Made by a program: the position numbers and the translations under genes. The notes beneath the pieces were generated by a model. It made no database searches. It saw nothing but the letters and a program-made list of their open reading frames with translations, and had not been told where the DNA came from. A DNA stretch of 64,000 bases, from positions 868,001-932,000 of the forward strand of contig NW_023501041.1 in the NCBI RefSeq assembly GCF_014066305.1. The letters run 5' to 3'. Source of the DNA: Letharia columbiana. Lineage: Eukaryota > Ascomycota > Lecanoromycetes > Lecanorales > Parmeliaceae. Positions 58,201-64,000 of this stretch are shown in pieces; position 1 is the first letter of the stretch; every line of letters begins with the position of its first letter.

Positions 58201-58433
58201 TCAAGGTCAAACTCCGCGCAATGATGAGGGATACATTGCTTTTGCCGAACCAAAAGATGCCAGCATACTTGACTCTGGTACATTTGGCAGCTGTGTACCT
58301 GCAGGCAAAGCAAGGGATTCGTCTCACGCCGCCACGGCGCTTTTTCAGGGTTGCGCCAAAGACGGTGGATGCGCTCAGTAATATGCCTAGGATGGCAGAT
58401 ACATACCAGATTACTCTTTTACGTGGAGGATAG
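55236..58433 (+). CDS. Mitochondrial pentatricopeptide repeat protein (Cya5-like)
   Basis: A single exon of 1065 codons. The N-terminus (M-I-E-R-A-V-G-W-L, then a basic stretch and L-H-S-A-F-W-S-H-G-A-G) is Arg-rich with few acids, as for mitochondrial import, and carries the L-H-S-A-F-W-S-H-G-A-G block that I recall from the Neurospora Cya5 family. PPR proteins bind organellar RNA through 35-residue helical hairpins; Cya5 is needed for COX1 expression in Neurospora. Clear PPR units occur at about residues 525-600 (R-A-W-N-Y-V-I-G-T-F...G-D-V-D-G-A-L-T-W-F-N-K-L-L; S-R-T-Y-F-L-L-M-S-L-Y) and about 655-735 (G-M-T-Y-A-A-L-M-T-S-L). The exact target RNA cannot be told. The assignment to Cya5 is from memory of the N-terminal block and size. 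Confidence 0.85.
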   Translation: MIERAVGWLHTGERAVLRGSKKHSRNRRHLHSAFWSHGAGNIDLPSWWMLFLQKSGSAQESCSSKRHGIPTVALSSGLQEIFLDFLYPVHTLALIRRLNRSTKAQHHAAQNIKHCSRSYTSIAADLINGAKAVRTATGAQAQDASARSSSETPQPGDAIRRGINEMLDSKDQTWIYDELWQSYQALLEMSQSLTPQELIRMLRSLGASKRTIDVERAVALFDSIPVTQRRAIHYSYAVSAALSLEDLDTAIDIHREALARISGSIGTAALLRYTVQHEKWQLAIDTWHAYWVNKLHYYTRPDIWTGVNALSLPDLMEKAISAANFAISTAESSSQHENAVAARDFALELIRQTLCIQNTNFDIHNHWRLVQKARTLDASDMTTQTMALEQLLSINSREHGHRALNLYRILRTESAFLPSTDLLSLVTSKLVAEKSSLGMFMIIEDWRTYHQKLPAGIAINVANVLAQLGQLEPLQNLFHDFCSTYGRPTRKWWYNILLFVHNRRADPEGVVRAFNDLQKDFHFKPTVRAWNYVIGTFSRIGDVDGALTWFNKLLESELRPDSRTYFLLMSLYANRGDWETVHEFHQQSKIDGNKTTMLMVDSIVLANINDERLAEAEQLVKEALHMDLEGSRTFMWTILLNAYALRREVEKVSVLHKQMQAAGVASNGMTYAALMTSLTIAKMPQAAYKILDTVMPRAKMKRTSLHYAIVMGGYLANKNYGKIFELYKDMLTRNLSPTMSTQNILLRAAASVDKAKQGYDEDPENRTELGRAQQTFEQTISDLDPMELAASEPRKFVGPNPLNESFSSTYFEYLIFLYGRDAAFAKVTELYERYISTSARFSHRDVEASPPIRLLSALMIAHIRAGDHEEVERCWFLALDKSEKLACRARAVTSEPGWVLHSRRLVMNVPLRHYIISLAEQGRIDDLISTIKQLHSSGFALNSPNWNLYIQHLAQSPESRHQLLAFELCERELISNWPGWDTLGDPTYVKVKLRAMMRDTLLLPNQKMPAYLTLVHLAAVYLQAKQGIRLTPPRRFFRVAPKTVDALSNMPRMADTYQITLLRGG

Positions 58434-58785
58434 TGGTGCATGGCTAGAAGTAGCTAGGAATGGAGAACTTCGACATGTATATATCCGTACGATATGGGAC
58501 AGGGGCATCTTTGGCGTACATAATTTCTATTTTTTGGTCCCATACTGATAAAAGGATGTCAATACATCTGACCCTCGCGTCCATTTCTGTACCCGTTCTA
58601 CATCTTTGGAAACCGAATATGTAAGACCGATAGGGAGTCTATTCCCTGACTTTCTACTATGTGACTTGGGTATATGTCCATCACTTGTGTCATGTGAGAT
58701 AGTAATCAGACAGTAAAGACATTGTAAGCGATCTCTACGCACCAAAAAAGTTCTCGATTTTAAGAGCAGCTGTATTTCAGGGGTA
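58434..58785. terminator. Convergent 3' region, PPR gene and GCP6
   Basis: These 352 bp between two convergent stops hold both 3' ends. No gene is supported. Confidence 0.4.
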
Positions 58786-61650
58786 TCATTTTGCATAAAA
58801 TCCGCTCATCTCAAAGTCCAGAAGAAGCTGGCCAATGGTGTTTCCTCCATCTTCGCTCAACGCCTCACCTGCATCGTGACTTTTAGTGCCGCCCTCGCCT
58901 CGCCGCTCGTTCAAACCTCTGCAAACGCTGATGAAAATTCTGACTTTCTTCTTGAACTTCTCATAGGTCTCCTTCAGGTCTACCTTGAAGCCCGAATGGC
59001 CCATGTCTCGGGTAGCTTCAGTCCTGGCGTGCCGTGCAAACACCAGTATCAGGCTGAAAATTTCCTCGAGCAACTTCATGACCTGCGCCTGTCTTTTCCT
59101 TAGAATCAGGCTAAACATTAGCCGGTCCAGCAGATCTTCGTGAAAGTCGCGCAGTCTATGAAGACTGTCGCCATCGCTCGTGCCAACGCGGTCCAAGGCT
59201 ATGTCAACCTCTTCGAGCCTCCGTTGGAGGATATTCCAATTCGCTTGAACGCCATTGAAAAAATACCGACAGATTGCGGAGACAAAGTGGTGGCTTTGGA
59301 TTCGGAAAGATTTAGATATAGGGTCTGCTTCTTGACGAATTGCAAAGCGCAGTTTTGTGTCACGAAAGAGCTGGTTTACGACGAACAGCATTCGTACTGC
59401 TCTTAGCAGGAGTTTGAAGACCGTGTCATACTTTGTCAGGGAAGCCTGGGTAATCACTGCGTCCAAAGGTGGCGGAGGCCTATACTGAAGCCTCAAAAAG
59501 TCCAGGGCCTCGATAGAGTTAGGGTTCATACAACGCTGCAGCTCGTCTTCAGGCATGTCTCGAATGGCAAAACTCAGGCCTCCAGGGAGTTCTCTCCGGA
59601 ACATTGAAGAACCATTGGCTCCTCGCCCAGATTCGTAATAGCTTTCTGTCAAAATACCCATCAACGCCAGTCGCAGTTCAGAGCTCGCTGGTGGCCAAGT
59701 ATCTCGAGAGCCCAATTTCAAGCCCGAGGTGCCAGCGCGGGAGCGACCTTTCCGGCGTTCAGCAGAGTCGAGTTCAGGGTCAAAGAGAGCGTGCGAAAGG
59801 CGAGAAGCGAATACGCCGTCGCCAAAAAGGCTGTAGCGGTGAAGGAGAATGAAGTGAGACCGTATGTTGTGCTCCTTGAAAACAAGGCGTAGGCACGCAC
59901 GGTTGATGAGAAGGGCCTGACTTGCGATCACAGGATTGAAAGACAGGATGGGAAGCAGAGACAATGGAGGCGCAAAGATCTCTTCCTCTGGCAAGTCATT
60001 GTAAATACACTTGGGTATAAAATTATTGCCCTTCTCCGCCTTCAAATCGGGTAATGGTTTCTCGAAGGTTGCAATGGATGCGTGGATGTAGGCTTTCGCC
60101 GTCTCTTCCGAAAGCGCAACCGTCGCTATCTCAGCCTGTGCGACGCCTTCTTTGGGCATATGCGCCTCTCTTGGATTGCCACCATGGAGGTTGAAGTCCG
60201 CGATGGCTTTCTGAAGGTTTGATTCATACTCCTGGGCTTGCCTTTGTGTTCCTTCCAAGTCCCGCCACGAGAATCGCCAATCTAGGTCGGGGGCCTCCAT
60301 AGTACCAACCTGTGTCGGTCTCGAAAGAGGATGTTCGGGTTGATGACTTTCGAGTAGTCGCAAGCTTTTTCCAGTTTCGAAGATTGTAAAAGAATCCTCT
60401 TCTGAGATAAAATTTGGCATTGATAGATGCTTAAAATCATATTCCAACTTCTTCGTCTCCTTACCGCCCTCGAGTCTTTGTGATTCCTCTCTCACAACGA
60501 CAAAGTTCTGACCGTGACCATAAATTCCAGCACCGGTCTTTTCCTTCAGACCCACCCATTTGCAGACAGAACTTAGCCATGGTTTGGACACGCTTGCAAG
60601 AATCTGGAACAATGCTGGCCGAATCCACTCAGCTGAATGTTCGGTATCTTCCACATATTCATAGAGCCGAGATAAGAGCTCTTCATCACTCCTGGCTGCG
60701 TCAACCTTAATGACTATGTCGTTAAGGTAAGACAATACTAAGCCAGGCCTTTCAAACAGTGATTGGAGTTGGAGTAAACTACGTGCTGACGTCGATGAAT
60801 CTCCGACTTGAGCGTGAAGTGTTGCAATGATGGCAGAGATGCTACCCACCAAAGCTATAGATGTTGGAATTGACATGCTCGAGGTTTGTGTCTCGTCAAT
60901 GAAAGACTGTAAGCGTTTTGTTTTGTTGCCATGGTCGATGAAGGTAGCGCTAAGACTTTGAACTGTCTCGAGGCTGTATCCTGACATGCGCCCATTCCCG
61001 ATGAGGGGAAGAAAGGATCGTTCGTGCTCATGATAGCGATATAGCATGGATTCTCTTCCCAGCCCAAGCTCGACAAGGCTGGATACCAGAGCGGCAGATT
61101 TGATCACACATCCAGATCTTTTGCCAAGACTATCATTCTTTGTATCTCCGTCCTCGACGGCAAGGATGGCATCAAAAACCCGGGGTCCACCTTCGCTAAT
61201 GTATGTAGTCCGAGGCTCGTGGAAGGTTTTATCATAGAAGGTTTCCCAGCTTTTCGACTGGGCCGGTCTTTGCACTTCTGGATCAAGTGGAAATGACCAG
61301 ATGTCAGGCGTTTCAAGGGTCTCAAATGATTCTGCGGAGGAAAGCACAAAAGAAGCGTCGAATGCGCCTAGGTCTTCTATGGGGCCATAAGTAAAGGTCG
61401 AGAAATCGGGCAGCTCCAGGTCTAGGTCTTTCGATATCCCAAGTCGTTCATGACTTTCATCTTGTACATCTTTCGCAAAGAATAAGCATGAAGTCCTTTC
61501 TCATACACTCCTAGGTGACAAAGACGTACTCAATGGTTCAATTTCGAACGCAATAGAATCTATTGCGCGCTCACTAAATTGAGCGAGGGTTGATGCTTTC
61601 CAAAGGTCTGGAATCGCGAACGCGTTTCCATCTCTGACCTGTTGATCCAT
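58786..61650 (-). CDS. Gamma-tubulin complex component, GCP6-like (Spc97/Spc98 family)
   Basis: The exons on the minus strand are 61650-61530 and 61469-58786 (934 aa), in phase. Gamma-tubulin ring complexes nucleate microtubules at spindle pole bodies; GCP4, GCP5 and GCP6 complete the ring built on GCP2/GCP3. The start M-D-Q-Q-V-R-D-G-N-A-F-A-I-P-D-L-W-K-A-S-T-L lies in the short first exon. GRIP1-type helices follow (G-L-G-R-E-S-M-L-Y-R-Y, S-A-T-F-I-D-H-G-N). The GRIP2 region includes R-F-A-I-R-Q-E-A-D, M-L-F-V-V-N-Q-L and L-H-R-L-R-D-F-H-E-D-L-L-D-R-L-M-F, the conserved segment contacting gamma-tubulin. It ends L-L-L-D-F-E-M-S-G-F-Y. GCP6 is preferred over GCP5 from the L-S-M-P-N-F-I and S-L-R-L-L block; this is judgement from memory. 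Confidence 0.85.
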
Positions 61651-61814
61651 AATCCCTTTGTATATAATCTTCCAACATGAATGGTTGTGGGCGACGTGAC
61701 CTGCGCAAATTCCGGACGACGCGACACTGTCGCCAAGGCGCTAGTCCGGCCTTAGGAGGTAAGGTACAAGTTCAGAAATTAAGAGGTTTTCAGTTGCACA
61801 TAAACAATCCAGCC
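61651..61814. promoter_or_regulatory. Compact divergent promoter, GCP6 and EAF7
   Basis: Only 164 bp separate the two start codons, implying a shared bidirectional promoter. A TATA-like TATATAAT at about 61,660-61,667 lies close to the GCP6 start. Confidence 0.45.
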
Positions 61815-62838
61815 ATGGCTCCCAAGAAGAAGGTCCGCCAGCCTTCGAGGGCTGCCTCAACACCGGTCGGTGACGTAGTCGAGCAGGCAGAGGAGACACC
61901 GACCACAATGAAGCCGGATTCGGGCATAGGGATCATCGTCACAGATGCATGGACTGATGAACAGGAGACATCGCTCTTCAAAAGCATGGTTAGATGGAAG
62001 CCTGTAGGTTCGTTTTCGAATTACATTAGTTCGCTCCATCTACATGGCGGATTGCACTGACAGTCATTGCCAGGCATGCATAAACACTTCCGAATGATAT
62101 CTATCTCTGAGAATCTGAGGAACCATGGCTACTCCTCTCCTCAAAATGCTCATACACGAATACCAGGGATCTGGGAGAAACTGGGGAGTCTGTACAATCT
62201 CGAGACTCTTGATGCAAGAGTTAGTCTTCCAGAGACTGGGCCACAGGAAGCTTAGACTTATAGCTTCCAGGAAGACGCTTTCGGCGAACCAATCCAAATG
62301 GACGGTGATCCTGCTGAGCAGCCCTTCTGTCCGTTCGCATTACCTGAAGATGAATACCGGGACATGATGTTTGGAAAGAGATTAGCAGGTGAAGGAACTT
62401 CGTCGCCGCCGCTACTTGCCCACCAGCTCTCTGGCATGTCTGTTGAAGGCGGAAGAGCGGCAAGAAGATATAGTACCGTGGACGACACAGATGGTATGCA
62501 TGCTCATTGATTTGCACGGACGCTTAGTGAATGTTCCAGATCCACGTTCTTCGCCAGCATCAATTAGTGGGCAAAAAATAAGCCGCAACACTCGTACGTC
62601 GAAGGGTACGCGAACATCGCTGCTAGCAGAAGTCTCGACGATTGGAGGAAGACAGGGGAGTAAAGGATCAGTGGATCAAGGTACTGACGATGGTCAGAAG
62701 GACGATGAAGATGACGGCGAGGCCATGGGGGAAGACGAGAACGATAGTAAAGCTGCCACGCTGAAGGATACTAGCAAAGCATCGAAAGGAGCTGCAATAA
62801 AAAGTAATGCGTCGCGGAGAAGTGGACGGAAGAGGTAG
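61815..62838 (+). CDS. EAF7: NuA4 acetyltransferase subunit Eaf7 (CT20/MRGBP family)
   Basis: The exons are 61815-62007, 62074-62219, 62271-62493 and 62540-62838 (286 aa), in phase. Eaf7 with Eaf5 and Eaf3 forms a module of the NuA4 histone H4 acetyltransferase complex. The conserved core reads [27 protein letters not shown], then I-W-E-K-L-G-S-L-Y-N-L-E-T-L-D-A-R-E-D, and finally F-A-L-P-E-D-E-Y. Each of these is made continuous by splicing, which supports the exon joins. The tail is acidic (K-D-D-E-D-D-G-E) then basic (R-R-S-G-R-K-R), a common arrangement for chromatin proteins. Intron 1 uses a GTTCGT donor. Intron 2 is read as 51 bp with the acceptor at 62,270, giving A-R-E-D. The first eight residues are basic (M-A-P-K-K-K-V-R). 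Confidence 0.9.
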
Positions 62839-63267
62839 GGTTCGGAATTGAAAGGGGGCATATTCTAGCCAAAGCTGCGAACCTTTTCCAAGATCCTTGG
62901 CATTAAGCGTGAGTTTTGAGGCAATATACTACTACTACTGTAAGCCATAGTTTCACAGATTTGACCACAAGAATAGGGAACTAATAAGTGAATTCGGTGC
63001 TCAGGTGATTGATCCCTGTTGGAAGGAGCTGGAGGTTTTGCCCCACGAGACCGCGTTCAAGGCCGTTTGGTGGGGTTGCCTCGGCACTCGGCTAGCGCTC
63101 ATGGAGAACTGCAACTGCATTGCTTCGTGTTCAAGGACACACGTAATTTGGGGCATCCTTAAAAACAACAACACTCAAGAAAGCAATTCTCTTCCGCTCT
63201 TTCCTTGTTCTACACTGATCAGGAGCTCCTTTTCTCCTTAATTTTCCTTTGCTGACTGGCTCCGGGG
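62839..63267. other. Intergenic region before the carnitine acetyltransferase gene
   Basis: Contains the EAF7 3' flank and the upstream promoter of the acetyltransferase gene. A 78-codon frame at 63,005-63,241 has no domain support. Confidence 0.4.
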
Positions 63268-64000
63268 ATGTTGCAAGCATTGGCAAGAAGCCGCTCAGCA
63301 TTCCGGAATAGCTCGACGACGGTCCATCCTGCAAAGGTAGCTTTAACAGTGGCTGAGATAAACAAATTGCAGGAAAGACTGACGGATTGCTCAGGCTTTC
63401 ACCATGGCGCCAGCAAATTCCCGACGAAGCTCGTCTGCGCTACCCGAAGGTATGGGGTCTTTCCTTTCATCCGGGCCCATCCTATTGTCGCATCGCTCAT
63501 GCATTGCGTGTCAGGGTACCGAGAAGACAGCTCGAAAGGTGACATGCTACGATTCGAGGATTCGCTCCCTAAATTACCGGTTCCTACCCTCGAAGAGACC
63601 TCAAAGCGTTACCTGAAGTCCGTACAACCACTGTTGAATAAAGCCGAGTTCGCAACAACGAAGAAAACCGTTGACGATTTCGTGAAACCTGGCAGCATTG
63701 GACAAGAATTACAAAAGAGGCTACAGGCCCGTCGAGAAGATCCCAAACACCGGAATTGGATCTACGAGTGGTGGAACGATGCAGCATACCTCAGCTATAG
63801 AGACCCGGTCGTGCCGTACGTAAGCTACTTCTATTCACATCGGGATGATAGGAGGCGACGGAACCCAGCGAAAAGGGCGGCAGCGTTGGCTACGGCTGTC
63901 CTCGCATTCAAAAAGCAGGTAGACAGCGGGAGTTTGGAACCAGAGTACATGAAAAGGCTTCCCATTAGCATGGAATCATATCAGTGGATGTTCAATGCGT
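63268..64000 (+). CDS. Carnitine O-acetyltransferase, 5' part (runs off the window)
   Basis: The exons are 63268-63336, 63395-63449 and 63515 to beyond 64000. The enzyme transfers acetyl groups between CoA and carnitine, shuttling acetyl units among peroxisome, cytosol and mitochondrion during growth on acetate or fatty acids. The conserved N-terminal part reads L-P-K-L-P-V-P-T-L-E-E-T, Y-L-K-S-V-Q-P-L-L, then W-I-Y-E-W-W-N-D-A-A-Y-L-S-Y-R-D-P-V-V-P-Y-V-S-Y-F-Y, diagnostic of choline/carnitine acyltransferases. The catalytic His lies beyond the window. The first exon (M-L-Q-A-L-A-R-S-R-S-A-F-R-N-S-S) is Arg/Ser-rich without acids, a classical mitochondrial presequence. A second ATG in the next exon (63,404, context CACCATGG) would give a form without it. 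Aspergillus acuJ is known to produce organelle-specific forms. Confidence 0.92.
   Translation, partial: MLQALARSRSAFRNSSTTVHPAKVALTVAEINKLQERLTDCSGFHHGASKFPTKLVCATRRYGVFPFIRAHPIVASLMHCVSGYREDSSKGDMLRFEDSLPKLPVPTLEETSKRYLKSVQPLLNKAEFATTKKTVDDFVKPGSIGQELQKRLQARREDPKHRNWIYEWWNDAAYLSYRDPVVPYVSYFYSHRDDRRRRNPAKRAAALATAVLAFKKQVDSGSLEPEYMKRLPISMESYQWMFNA

Overview
The window is nuclear DNA of a filamentous ascomycete (Pezizomycotina). The evidence is short introns of about 45-70 bp with GTANGT donors, CTNAC-like branch sites and YAG acceptors; intron-rich housekeeping genes whose products look fungal (Vps52, Sec62, eIF5A, Rrn7, Ubi-L40, Gyp8, eIF5B, SRP68, a Cya5-like PPR protein, GCP6, Eaf7, carnitine acetyltransferase); and AT-rich islands in which transposons carry the marks of repeat-induced point mutation (RIP: CpA changed to TpA, stop-riddled reading frames). 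Exon joins were worked out by hand from splice signals plus phase; every multi-exon model reported as a complete CDS closes in frame.

Layout. 1-3.0 kb is decayed sequence holding a diverged duplicate of the VPS52 5' end and a broken MFS transporter. 3.2-7.9 kb is a transposon graveyard: a RIP-mutated hAT element, palindromes and a small TIR element. 8.0-13.5 kb is an accessory stretch with a secreted proline-rich protein, a PTH11-like membrane protein, a CFEM protein and a frameshifted DUF7924-type gene. 13.8-37.7 kb is mostly housekeeping: VPS52, SEC62, a small membrane protein, an F-box protein, an SDR, eIF5A, RRN7, an alpha/beta hydrolase, ubiquitin-L40, an Mms1-like protein and GYP8. 37.7-47.7 kb is a second graveyard: a Tad1/I-like LINE on the minus strand, split by about 2.4 kb of non-RIP'd tandem-repeat DNA, followed by a RIP-mutated Tc1/mariner element with intact long inverted repeats. 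47.8-64 kb is again housekeeping: a Yip1-family protein, eIF5B, SRP68, a Cya5-like PPR protein, GCP6, EAF7 and the start of a carnitine acetyltransferase.

The housekeeping genes do not form one pathway. Several serve translation and protein targeting (eIF5A, eIF5B, L40, SRP68, Sec62) or membrane traffic (Vps52, Gyp8, Yip1 protein). Most noteworthy are the ubiquitin-L40 gene, with a start codon split by an intron and a 7-nt microexon; a likely GC-AG intron in RRN7; an upstream in-phase exon giving carnitine acetyltransferase an optional mitochondrial presequence; the duplicated VPS52 5' end; and the LINE interrupted by repeat-rich DNA. I found no wholly new biological system that the sequence supports.
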